A stretch of DNA of 6,422 nt, from contig CALHWR010000113.1 in the NCBI GenBank assembly GCA_938036665.1, forward strand, positions 1-6,422, read 5' to 3'. The notes under the pieces are model-generated. The model was not told the DNA's origin. It worked only from the letters and a program-made list of their open reading frames with translations, and made no database searches. Origin of the DNA: an uncultured Collinsella sp. GTDB taxonomy: Bacteria; Actinomycetota; Coriobacteriia; Coriobacteriales; Coriobacteriaceae. Position 1 is the first letter of the stretch. Every line of letters begins with the position of its first letter. Below, piece after piece: positions 1 through 5,900 of the stretch. The translations under genes were made by a program, and so were the position numbers.

Positions 1-433
1 CCTGCGAGCGGGCCGCATCGGCGCCGGCTGCCTCGGCGCGATCGCCCAAGGTGGCAATCGTGCGTCCGTCCACGCAGCTACTGCGTCCGGTGCCGCGCTG
101 GTCGGGCAGGACCACGCGGAAGTGCTTGACGGCCTCCTCGATCCAGCCATCGCTTGTGGGTGACAGCGGACGCGGGCTCTCGCCGCCGGGGCCGCCCTGC
201 AAAAACAGAAGCAGCGGCAGATCGTCGTTGATGCGGTCGGGCGCGCAAACCACGCGGTAGAAGAGCTTGATGCTCTCGGGCGCGCCGGCGATTGGTGCCG
301 GCATAGCGCCGCGGCGCATGGTGCTGCCGATGGCCAGGAGCATTGGCTCCAGGCCGCGCCAGTCGAGGGGGACGTCGATGCTGTGGTCCTCGACATACAG
401 GCCGGGGACGTGGTACGAAGTAATGAGGGCCAT
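1..433 (-). CDS. Peptidase S33 / proline iminopeptidase-type alpha/beta hydrolase, N-terminal part
   Basis: This is a minus-strand reading frame with its ATG at 431-433. It stays open to the left edge, so only 144 N-terminal residues are visible and the C-terminus with the catalytic Asp and His is missing. Residues 73-83 (LPLLLFLQGGPGG region) carry the QGGPG variant of the HGGPG oxyanion-hole motif. Residues 111-119 read DQRGTGRSS, the conserved DQRG(T/C)GRS motif of prolyl aminopeptidases (peptidase family S33). Family members release N-terminal proline or other residues from peptides in the cytoplasm. The nucleophile elbow (GxSxGG) would lie beyond the window. A GGAAG ribosome-binding site (438-442) sits 4 nt before the ATG. 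The gene is transcribed away from proA, and a link to proline metabolism is possible but inferred. The family call is firm; the exact substrate is not. Confidence 0.85.
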   Translation of the reverse strand, partial: MALITSYHVPGLYVEDHSIDVPLDWRGLEPMLLAIGSTMRRGAMPAPIAGAPESIKLFYRVVCAPDRINDDLPLLLFLQGGPGGESPRPLSPTSDGWIEEAVKHFRVVLPDQRGTGRSSCVDGRTIATLGDRAEAAGADAARSQ

Positions 434-545
434 GTGAGTCTTCCGTTCGTTGCGGTGTTTCGGGTTGACCAATTCTACCGCCGCGGGCGAGGCCATGCGC
501 AAATCGGCTACCATGGTTGCAAACTTCTAGGAGAAAGGGCCGCCC
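434..545. promoter_or_regulatory. Divergent promoter region between the S33 peptidase gene and proA
   Basis: This 112-bp gap serves two genes read outward. On the minus strand a good -10 box TAGAAT (472-477) lies about 38 bp from the peptidase ATG, but no convincing -35 box is seen at the right spacing. On the plus strand TACCAT (509-514) is a weak -10 candidate for proA. AGGAGA (529-534) is the proA ribosome-binding site, 11 nt before the ATG. The ribosome-binding sites are seen directly; the promoter assignments are weak inference. Confidence 0.4.
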
Positions 546-1832
546 ATGTCGGTCGATATAGCCACGTATGTCCACGATCTTGCCGTTGCCGCTAAGGCAG
601 CGTCGGCCTCGCTTGCCACGGCGAGCGACGAGCAGCGCCAGGAGGCCGTGCGCGCCATGGCCGCAGCACTGCGCAACGGTATCGACTCCATCGTCGCCGC
701 CAACGAGCTCGATATGTCCGCTGCGCGTGATGCGGGCACCTCGGTCGGATTGCTCGATCGTCTGCTGCTGACGCCCGAGCGCGTCGAGGGCATGGCCGCC
801 GGCCTGGAGAAGCTCGCCGAGCTGCCCGATCCCGTGGGCCGCGTGCTCGATCACCGTGTGCTTGCGAGTGGCGTGGACCTTACGCGCGTGAGTGTGCCGC
901 TGGGCCTGGTTGCCATGGTCTACGAGGCGCGCCCCAACGTGACGGCCGATGCCGCGGGCATCTGCATCCGCACCGGCAACGCCTGCATCCTGCGCGGCGG
1001 TTCGCTGGCCTATCACTCGTGCGCCATGATTGCCGAACTGCTGGCCGATGCGCTTGAGGCCCAGGGCTTTCCACGCGAAGCTATCTCGATGATCGAGTCC
1101 ACCGACCGCGAGGCCACCGGCGAGCTCATGAAGCTCCGCGGTATTGTCGATGTGCTCATTCCGCGTGGCGGTGCGGGCCTGATCCAGCGCTGCGTGCGCG
1201 AGTCGCTTGTGCCGGTGATCGAGACGGGCACAGGCAACTGCCACATCTACGTGCATGAATCCGCCGATTTTGACAAGGCGCTCAACATTATCGTCAACGC
1301 TAAGACGCAGCGCGTGGGCGTGTGCAATGCCGCCGAGTCGCTGCTGGTCGACCGTGCCGTGGCGGATTCGTTTTTGCCGGCTGTCGTTGCCGTGCTGCAC
1401 GACCACGGCGTGCTGATTCACGGCGACGAGGCCACGTGCGCCGCATGCGCTGCCGCCGGGCTTGCCGAGGGCGACGACTATGTTGCCGCGACTGAGGAGG
1501 ACTGGGGCCGCGAGTATCTGGCGCTCGAGATGAGCGTGAAGGTCGTGGCGAACGAGGACGAGGCCATCGCGCACATCAACCGCTACGGCACGATGCACTC
1601 CGAGGCCATCGTTGCAGAGGACACGGATGCTTGCGAGCGCTTCCTGGACGAGGTCGATGCCTCGGCCGTGTATGCCAACGCCAGCACGCGCTTTACCGAC
1701 GGCGGCGAGTTTGGCCTGGGCGCCGAGATTGGCATCTCGACCCAAAAGCTCCACGCCCGCGGCCCCTTTGCCGCCGAGGCCCTCACCACCTACAAATACA
1801 AGCTCCGAGGCACCGGCCAGGTCCGCCCCTAA
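546..1832 (+). CDS. proA: Gamma-glutamyl phosphate reductase (glutamate-5-semialdehyde dehydrogenase)
   Basis: ProA carries out the second step of proline synthesis: NADPH-dependent reduction of gamma-glutamyl phosphate to glutamate-5-semialdehyde, which cyclises to pyrroline-5-carboxylate. The frame encodes 428 residues, normal for the family, and looks complete. Family landmarks are PLGLVAMVYEARPNV (residues 118-132), ILRGG (148-152), the TGTGNCH segment (about 227-233), the catalytic-cysteine block RVGVCNAAESLLV with Cys260, HSEAI (351-355) and TRFTDGGEFGLGAEIG (381-396). The protein belongs to the aldehyde dehydrogenase superfamily and is cytoplasmic. The ATG at 546 is preceded by AGGAGA 11 nt upstream. 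The partner gene proB (glutamate 5-kinase) is not adjacent: the gene upstream is divergent and the next genes downstream are convergent. Transcription ends at the hairpin at 1847-1887. Confidence 0.97.
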   Translation: MSVDIATYVHDLAVAAKAASASLATASDEQRQEAVRAMAAALRNGIDSIVAANELDMSAARDAGTSVGLLDRLLLTPERVEGMAAGLEKLAELPDPVGRVLDHRVLASGVDLTRVSVPLGLVAMVYEARPNVTADAAGICIRTGNACILRGGSLAYHSCAMIAELLADALEAQGFPREAISMIESTDREATGELMKLRGIVDVLIPRGGAGLIQRCVRESLVPVIETGTGNCHIYVHESADFDKALNIIVNAKTQRVGVCNAAESLLVDRAVADSFLPAVVAVLHDHGVLIHGDEATCAACAAAGLAEGDDYVAATEEDWGREYLALEMSVKVVANEDEAIAHINRYGTMHSEAIVAEDTDACERFLDEVDASAVYANASTRFTDGGEFGLGAEIGISTQKLHARGPFAAEALTTYKYKLRGTGQVRP

Positions 1833-1846
1833 ACCCCTCGTAAACG

Positions 1847-1887
1847 AAAACCGCCACAAAGGTGCCTGTCCCCTTTGTGGCGGTTTT
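1847..1887. terminator. Bidirectional intrinsic terminator between proA and the HD-domain gene
   Basis: A perfect 16-bp inverted repeat (AAAACCGCCACAAAGG at 1847-1862 with its complement at 1872-1887) encloses the 9-nt loop TGCCTGTCC. It ends in TTTT on both strands, so it can stop proA from the left and the minus-strand HD-domain gene from the right. A near copy with almost the same loop occurs at 2557-2598, which suggests a repeat family rather than an ordinary one-off terminator. Confidence 0.9.
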
Positions 1888-1902
1888 AGGTGGCGTGGGC
1901 GG

Positions 1903-2502
1903 TTAGGCCTGGAAGGTATCGCGGTCGGGGGCGAAGGACTGCATGGCCGCTATGGTGCGGTCAAAGAGCTCGGGGAGCTCCCAGCCCAACATCTCGGCGC
2001 CCTGCGAAATCACGTCGCGCGAGCAGCCGGCGGCAAAGCGCTTGTCCTTGAACTTCTTCTTGAGCGACTTGGTCGTAAAGTCCATAACGCTCTTGCTCGG
2101 GCGCATGATGACTGCAGCGCCGATCAGGCCGGTGAGCTCATCGCAGGCAAACAGGATCTTTTCCATCTGCAGCTCGGGTTTGGGCAGCGAGGTGTTGAAG
2201 TCCGACGTGTGCGTCTGGATGGCGCGAATGAGCTCGGGAGACGCACCTTCGCCCTCAAGAATCTCGGCAGCATAGATGGTGTGGTTCATGGGGTCGTCCT
2301 CATGCTCCTCCCAATCCAGGTCGTGCAGCAGACCGACGATGCCCCAAAACTCCTCGTTCTCGGGGTCGAACTCGCGCGCAAAGTAGCGCATAGTGCCCTC
2401 GACCGTCTCGCCATGGGTGATGTGGAACGGGTCCTTGTTGTGTTCGTTGAGCAGTTCGAACGCGCGGTCGCGGGTGATTCCGGCGGTAAGCGGCTCTGCC
2501 AT
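1903..2502 (-). CDS. HD-domain metal-dependent phosphohydrolase of unknown substrate
   Basis: The product is 199 residues. The HD-superfamily signature is visible: His27/His30 near the N-terminus, the His60-Asp61 doublet in GLLHDLDW, His74 (MNHTIYAAEIL), His98 and Asp121 (CDELTGLIGAA). These are typical ligands of one or two metal ions. The C-terminal half includes MRPSKSVMD and KKKFKDKRFAAGCSRDVI, a pattern I associate with a conserved HDIG-type hydrolase family of Gram-positive gut bacteria. No signal peptide or membrane segment is seen, so it is probably cytoplasmic. The start is supported by AAGGAG about 6 nt before the ATG. It lies downstream of the carD-like gene on the same strand but is separated from it by a terminator. 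HD enzymes often cleave nucleotides or phosphate esters; the substrate here cannot be read from sequence. Confidence 0.85.
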   Translation of the reverse strand: MAEPLTAGITRDRAFELLNEHNKDPFHITHGETVEGTMRYFAREFDPENEEFWGIVGLLHDLDWEEHEDDPMNHTIYAAEILEGEGASPELIRAIQTHTSDFNTSLPKPELQMEKILFACDELTGLIGAAVIMRPSKSVMDFTTKSLKKKFKDKRFAAGCSRDVISQGAEMLGWELPELFDRTIAAMQSFAPDRDTFQA

Positions 2503-2527
2503 AAGAGACTCCTTGTGCTCGTGGGTA

Positions 2528-2555
2528 TCGATAAGAATGAATACTACTAGAACAA
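2528..2555 (-). promoter_or_regulatory. Weak candidate promoter of the HD-domain gene
   Basis: On the minus strand TTGTTC (2550-2555) and TATCGA (2528-2533) are 16 nt apart, placing a start point about 20 nt before the HD-domain gene ATG. Match to consensus is poor. The argument for it is position: it lies just after the terminator of the gene upstream, where a separate promoter would be needed. Confidence 0.25.
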
Positions 2556-2556
2556 G

Positions 2557-2598
2557 AAAACCACCACAAAGGTGCCTGTTCCCTTTGTGGTGGTTTTT
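2557..2598. terminator. Intrinsic terminator of the carD-like gene, near copy of the hairpin at 1847-1887
   Basis: A perfect 16-bp inverted repeat (AAAACCACCACAAAGG at 2557-2572, complement at 2582-2597) has the 9-nt loop TGCCTGTTC. It follows the minus-strand carD-like gene by 13 bp and ends in TTTTC on that strand. Compared with the copy at 1847-1887, one G-C pair is replaced by A-T on both arms, so pairing is preserved, and one loop base differs. Confidence 0.88.
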
Positions 2599-2610
2599 GG
2601 CGCGGATGGG

Positions 2611-3096
2611 TTAGTTGAGGGCGGCTCGGGCTAGGCGAGCTTCGGCGTCCTCCTCGGTGACGCCCAAGGCCACGGCGAACTCCTCGATGGAGCGGCGCTT
2701 GGCCTCCTTGAGTACGCGCATGTAGTAGGAGCTGGGCTTTTTATCGGCTTCCTCGGCCTGGCGAATGCGGTGCATCATGGTCTTTGCCACGCGGACCGTC
2801 TCGGGCGCGCCCAGCTTGAGCTGCTGCTTAAAGTGTGTCTCTTCAAGCGAGCTGTTGCGCTCGGTAAAGGTGTCGCACTCCAGCTCGTCATAGTGGCTCA
2901 GCAGATGCTCGGCATCTTGCTGAGAGATGGCGGCATGCAGACGGTCGGCCTGCGCCACGGGGTACATAAGGATCGTCTGCGCATGCCCCTGCTTGGCCTC
3001 GAGCAACAACATGGGCTGCGGCGTGTCGTCCCTAAAACCGACGACGGTGCAGACTCCCTGACCCGGATGAATGACGTGTTGACCGATTGAGAACAT
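2611..3096 (-). CDS. CarD/CdnL-like RNA polymerase-binding transcriptional regulator
   Basis: The product is 161 residues. The N-terminus (MFSIGQHVIHPGQGVCTVVG, residues 1-20) matches the CarD/CdnL/TRCF RNA-polymerase-interaction domain, a Tudor-like fold of about 60 residues that binds the beta subunit. The rest (about 80-161) is predicted helical and basic (KEAKRRSIEEFAVAL), as in the DNA-binding domain of CarD proteins. These proteins stabilise the open promoter complex, notably at rRNA and growth-related promoters. The protein contains no tryptophan, so the residue that wedges into the minor groove in mycobacterial CarD is absent. GGAGG (3101-3105) lies 4 nt before the ATG. The gene is divergent from argS and is followed by its own terminator. 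The family call is firm; its regulon is unknown. Confidence 0.88.
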   Translation of the reverse strand: MFSIGQHVIHPGQGVCTVVGFRDDTPQPMLLLEAKQGHAQTILMYPVAQADRLHAAISQQDAEHLLSHYDELECDTFTERNSSLEETHFKQQLKLGAPETVRVAKTMMHRIRQAEEADKKPSSYYMRVLKEAKRRSIEEFAVALGVTEEDAEARLARAALN

Positions 3097-3438
3097 GCTA
3101 CCTCCAACTTATACGAATTTACGTATGTCTAGAATAACACGCTGACGTGCGCAAATCCTCGCTTTATGCAGGAAAAGCACACAACTCCGATAGGTAAGAG
3201 TATTCGATAAAAGACACAGCTCGTTCACACCTTTATGCATTTTCAACGCGTGCATAATCTGCAGGCAGACCGGCATCTTTGAGTGAGTCCATACAAGCTG
3301 TAGTCAATTTTGTGCATATGCAATTTCGATTGGCTTTACCCTGCGACAGTGCCCGTCGCTTGTGATAGAGTGCTACAAACTCTGGCTTTTGCCCTACGAG
3401 CGACCAAGAGCTCGGGGGCTTTAACACAAGGAGGATCT
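3097..3438. other. Intergenic region between the divergent carD-like gene and argS
   Basis: This 342-bp stretch is clearly AT-richer than its surroundings and holds no supported gene. Seen directly: a weak minus-strand promoter candidate TTGCGC (3149-3154), 17 nt from TAGACA (3126-3131), for the carD-like gene; a dyad ATACG-6 nt-CGTAT at 3111-3126 just inside it; several ATGCA/TGCAT motifs (3163-3170, 3233-3239, 3251-3257, 3314-3321); and the argS promoter candidate near 3343-3371. I saw no T-box consensus ahead of argS. Confidence 0.6.
3343..3371 (+). promoter_or_regulatory. Candidate argS promoter
   Basis: GCGACA (3343-3348, four of six matches to TTGACA) is 17 nt from TAGAGT (3366-3371, four of six matches to TATAAT). 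This predicts a start near 3378 and a leader of about 60 nt before argS. An alternative extended -10, TGCTACAAA (3371-3379), lies just downstream. Based on consensus matching only. Confidence 0.4.
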
Positions 3439-5292
3439 ATGCCCGAGAAGATTGAAGAGCTGGTACGCGCTGCGCTTGCTGCGGCCCAGGAGGCCGGCGA
3501 CCTTTCCGCATTTGAACTTGACGATTGCGCTATCGAGCGACCGGCTGACACTTCTCATGGCGAGTGGACCTCTACCATGGCCCTGAAGTCCGCCAAGCTG
3601 GCCCACTGCGCCCCGCGCAAGATCGCCGAGGCCATCGTTGCCCATATGCCCGAGGATCCCGCGATCGAGAAGGTTGAGATCGCAGGCCCCGGTTTCATCA
3701 ACTTCTACCTCTCCGTTGCCGTCAAGAATGCCATCTTTGGCGAGGCTCGCGAGAAGGGCATGGACTTCGCTAAGTCCAACGTCGGTGGTGGTCTGAAGAC
3801 CCAGGTCGAGTTCGTTTCCGCCAACCCCGTCGGCCCCATGCACATCGGCCACGGCCGCTGGGCCGCGCTGGGCGATTCGCTCTGCCGCGTTATGGACCAC
3901 GCCGGTTACGACATCCAGCGTGAGTTCTACATCAATGACCACGGCTCTCAGATGAACACCTTCGGCAACTCCATCAGCACGCGCTATATGCAGCTTGCCG
4001 ACATCATCGCCAAGCAGGGCGTTGATATCGAGGAGGCTCACAAGCTGCTGATCGCCGACCGTGACGCCTTTGTTGCCGACGAGAACGACGAGCACCCCGA
4101 GACCCATCCGTATCAGGACAACTTTGCCGAGACCTTGGGCAAGGACTCTTACGGCGGCGACTACATCATCGACGAGGCCGCCGAGTTCTGGCGCACCGAC
4201 GGCGATAAGTGGGTCAACGCCGATCCTCAGGAGCGCATGGAGAGCTTCCGCGAGCGCGGCTATGTAAAGATGGTCGATAACATGCGCGACCTCTGCCACG
4301 CCGTCAACTGCGACTTCGATCGTTGGTACTCCGAGCGCTCGCTGTACGTGAAGGACACCGAGGGCGAGACCGCCGGCACCTCCGCCGTCGACCGCGCTTT
4401 TGAGAAGCTCGACAAGATGGGCTACCTCTACACCAAGGACGGCGCCCTGTGGTTCCGCTCCACCGACCTGGGCGATGACAAGGACCGCGTCCTGATCAAG
4501 TCCGACGGCGAGTACACCTACTTCGCCTCCGACGTTGCCTATCACTGGGATAAGTTCCAGCGCGTCGACCACGTCATCGACATCTGGGGCGCCGACCACC
4601 ACGGCTACATCGAGCGCGTCCGCTGCGTCTGCGACGCTCTTGGCTATCCCGGAAAGTTTGAGGTTCTGCTGGGCCAGCTCGTCAACCTGCTGCGCAACGG
4701 CAAGCCCGTCCGTATGTCCAAGCGCAAGGGCACCATGGTGACCCTGCAGGAGCTCGTCGACGAGGTCGGTTCCGATGCCGCTCGCTACACGCTCATCTCC
4801 AAGAGCTCCAACCAGATGGTCGACTTCGACATCGAGGCCGTTAAGAAGCGCGACAACTCCAACCCGGTGTACTACGTGCAGTACGCTCACGCTCGCGTCT
4901 GCTCCATCCTGCGCCGTGCCGCTGACGTAACGCCTGAGCAGGCCGACGAGATGGGCATGAAGGCCGTTGCCGCCAAGGCCATCGGTGAGAACGTCGATTA
5001 CTCGCTGTTGACCGACCCGACCGAGCTCGCCCTTTCGCGTAAGCTCAACGAGCTCACCGACCTGATCGCCAGCTGCGCTCGCGACCGCGCCCCGTTCCGT
5101 CTGACGCACTTTGCCGAGGAACTCGCTGGTGACTTCCACAGCTTCTATGCTGCCTGCCAGGTGCTGCCGAGCGAGGGCCGTCCCGTCGACCCCGAGCTTT
5201 CGCGTGCCCGTCTGGCCGCTTGCGACGCCGTCCGCGTGACGCTCGCCCTGGTGCTCACCCTCGTTGGTGTCTCCGCTCCCGAGCAGATGTAA
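3439..5292 (+). CDS. argS: Arginyl-tRNA synthetase
   Basis: ArgS charges tRNA-Arg with arginine using ATP in the cytoplasm. The chosen ATG gives 617 residues and is preceded by a perfect AAGGAGG (3428-3434) 4 nt upstream; an in-frame TTG at 3310 would add 43 residues but has no such support. Class I synthetase motifs are clear: SANPVGPMHIGH with HIGH at residues 135-138, WGADHHGY at 383-390, and the KMSKS-equivalent MSKRKG at 426-431. The N-terminal ~100 residues match the additional tRNA-binding domain of ArgRS. The C-terminal part from about residue 475 (NPVYYVQYAHARVCSILR) is the helical DALR anticodon-binding domain, ending in VGVSAPEQM as is usual for the family. The length is slightly above typical. 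The gene is followed by a strong terminator and a long non-coding stretch, so it is probably transcribed alone. Confidence 0.98.
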   Translation: MPEKIEELVRAALAAAQEAGDLSAFELDDCAIERPADTSHGEWTSTMALKSAKLAHCAPRKIAEAIVAHMPEDPAIEKVEIAGPGFINFYLSVAVKNAIFGEAREKGMDFAKSNVGGGLKTQVEFVSANPVGPMHIGHGRWAALGDSLCRVMDHAGYDIQREFYINDHGSQMNTFGNSISTRYMQLADIIAKQGVDIEEAHKLLIADRDAFVADENDEHPETHPYQDNFAETLGKDSYGGDYIIDEAAEFWRTDGDKWVNADPQERMESFRERGYVKMVDNMRDLCHAVNCDFDRWYSERSLYVKDTEGETAGTSAVDRAFEKLDKMGYLYTKDGALWFRSTDLGDDKDRVLIKSDGEYTYFASDVAYHWDKFQRVDHVIDIWGADHHGYIERVRCVCDALGYPGKFEVLLGQLVNLLRNGKPVRMSKRKGTMVTLQELVDEVGSDAARYTLISKSSNQMVDFDIEAVKKRDNSNPVYYVQYAHARVCSILRRAADVTPEQADEMGMKAVAAKAIGENVDYSLLTDPTELALSRKLNELTDLIASCARDRAPFRLTHFAEELAGDFHSFYAACQVLPSEGRPVDPELSRARLAACDAVRVTLALVLTLVGVSAPEQM

Positions 5293-5337
5293 GCTACGGG
5301 TCATTTGACCGCGCAGGTTTGGTTTAACTGAGCCTTG

Positions 5338-5372
5338 AAAGTCCGATCTCCCATATGGAGGTCGGGCTTTTT
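5338..5372 (+). terminator. Intrinsic terminator of argS
   Basis: Fourteen consecutive pairs (5338-5351 with 5357-5370, two of them G-U) enclose the loop CATAT. The stem runs into a five-T tract (5368-5372). It begins 45 nt after the argS stop codon. Confidence 0.92.
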
Positions 5373-5387
5373 GCGTTTGGTGAGACT

Positions 5388-5571
5388 ATTTGGTTTGCTG
5401 GGAAATGCTACCAAATCGCAACTATACCGGTTTACGGGGCTGAATCGCCAACTGGCGACCATGGTGCCAATGGCAAAATTAAACCCGCAGGTAGATGGCT
5501 TATTGTTTCTAGAAAATGCAGGGCATGGTTGGCTTGCAGCATTCTGGCCCCGTAATCCGGCGTAGTTTTGA
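5388..5571 (+). repeat. Structured repeat unit A: hairpin plus long imperfect dyad with conserved core
   Basis: A 7-bp hairpin (ATTTGGT 5388-5394 with ACCAAAT 5410-5416) is followed by a dyad centred between 5493 and 5494. Outer arms 5416-5440 and 5547-5571 give 22 of 25 pairs, including CCGGTTTACGGGGC (5427-5440) with one mismatch. Inner arms 5454-5463 and 5524-5533 give 9 of 10 pairs, including ACCATG/CATGGT. The apical core (5478-5533) is 40/56 identical, without gaps, to 5705-5760 in unit B. The core contains CCGCAGGTAG and the palindrome TTTCTAGAAA (5506-5515). It may be a structured RNA or a dispersed palindromic element; the strand is arbitrary. The structure is seen in the sequence, while its function is unknown. 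Confidence 0.7.
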
Positions 5572-5576
5572 AAATT

Positions 5577-5615
5577 GTCCCTTGGGGACGGAGGAAAATG
5601 GATCATTTTTGTCTC
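5577..5615. repeat. Small inverted repeats between units A and B
   Basis: Two short dyads lie side by side: GTCCC (5577-5581) with GGGAC (5585-5589) around TTG, and AAAATG (5595-5600) with CATTTT around GAT, ending at about 5609. The GGGGACGG stretch resembles the GGGGACAGG read on the minus strand of the two terminator loops, so it may belong to the same broad class of short intergenic repeats. That link is an inference. Confidence 0.4.
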
Positions 5616-5623
5616 GCGGAGGG

Positions 5624-5801
5624 GTGGCGGGATACCGTCCGCCACGAATTGGGCTCATCTCCTACGTTTGGACGCATATCCCGAACCATGCCGAAAAGTA
5701 CGATATTAAAACCGCAGGTAGCAGACTCGTTGTTTTTGAAAAAACAAGGGTATGGTCAGGGGCTCGGGTGCAAACGTAGTAGATGGGCGCGATTTGTGGC
5801 G
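5624..5801 (+). repeat. Structured repeat unit B: hairpin plus long imperfect dyad with conserved core
   Basis: A 7-bp hairpin (GTGGCGG 5624-5630 with CCGCCAC 5639-5645, loop 8 nt) overlaps the base of a dyad centred between 5720 and 5721, exactly 227 bp after the centre of unit A. Arms 5640-5675 and 5766-5801 pair at 32 of 36 positions counting three G-U pairs, with CTACGTTTG perfect. Inner arms 5685-5692 and 5749-5756 (ACCATGCC with GGTATGGT) pair fully with one G-U. The apical core 5705-5760 is the counterpart of the unit A core. It carries a hairpin TTGTTTTT (5730-5737) with AAAAACAA (5740-5747). The outer-arm sequences are unrelated to those of unit A, yet they pair in the same place. 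Its function is unknown. Confidence 0.72.
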
Positions 5802-5825
5802 CGGCTATTCCGGGTGCCACGGCTT

Positions 5826-5869
5826 CACTCCTCTGGCGCGACATTTCAAGGCGCTTTTGAGGAGGAGTG
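5826..5869. repeat. Hairpin downstream of unit B
   Basis: CACTCCTC (5826-5833) pairs perfectly with GAGGAGTG (5862-5869), and an inner GCGC (5836-5839) can pair with GCGC (5851-5854). No T tract follows, so it is not a standard terminator. Its right arm contains the purine-rich GAGGAGGAG that could serve as a ribosome-binding site for a ten-codon frame at 5876. Confidence 0.55.
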
Positions 5870-5880
5870 TCCCTGATGAC

Positions 5881-5900
5881 TGGGCGTTTAAGAACGTCCA
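5881..5900. promoter_or_regulatory. Compact hairpin just upstream of the rho promoter
   Basis: TGGGCGTT (5881-5888) pairs with AACGTCCA (5893-5900) across eight positions (one G-U) around the tetraloop TAAG. It ends 9 bp before the -35 box of the promoter for the next gene, so as DNA it could be an operator. As RNA it lacks a T tract. The structure is seen; the role is inferred. Confidence 0.4.

Noticed and set aside
78..1859. Long minus-strand open frame of 593 codons opposite proA
   Set aside because: It is antisense to a complete proA with all family motifs. Long antisense frames are expected in GC-rich coding DNA, and its product resembles no protein I know.
1612..2550. Plus-strand 312-codon frame across the end of proA and the HD-domain gene
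   Set aside because: It crosses a strong terminator and is antisense to a gene with clear HD motifs.
3233..3427. Minus-strand 64-codon frame in the carD-argS gap
   Set aside because: It starts with GTG without support, lies over the argS promoter region, and has no recognisable similarity.
3310..3438. Upstream TTG start extending argS by 43 residues
   Set aside because: The ATG at 3439 has a perfect AAGGAGG at good spacing and gives the normal ArgRS N-terminus; the extension overlaps the likely promoter.
3097..3438. T-box riboswitch ahead of argS
   Set aside because: I see no T-box consensus (AGGGTGG-type) and no terminator/antiterminator pair in the leader.
3421..5304. Minus-strand open frame of 627 codons opposite argS
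   Set aside because: It mirrors argS codon structure and has no recognisable domain (Val/Gly/Leu-rich shadow).
5301..5645. Minus-strand 114-codon frame downstream of argS
   Set aside because: It crosses the argS terminator and unit A and shows no domain. The minus-strand frames open over units A and B are in different registers of the repeat.
5335..5876. Short plus-strand frames sharing a PQV...LFL-type pattern in units A and B
   Set aside because: The shared pattern follows from the DNA repeat. Mismatches are even over codon positions and the frames run through hairpin arms, so coding selection is not supported.
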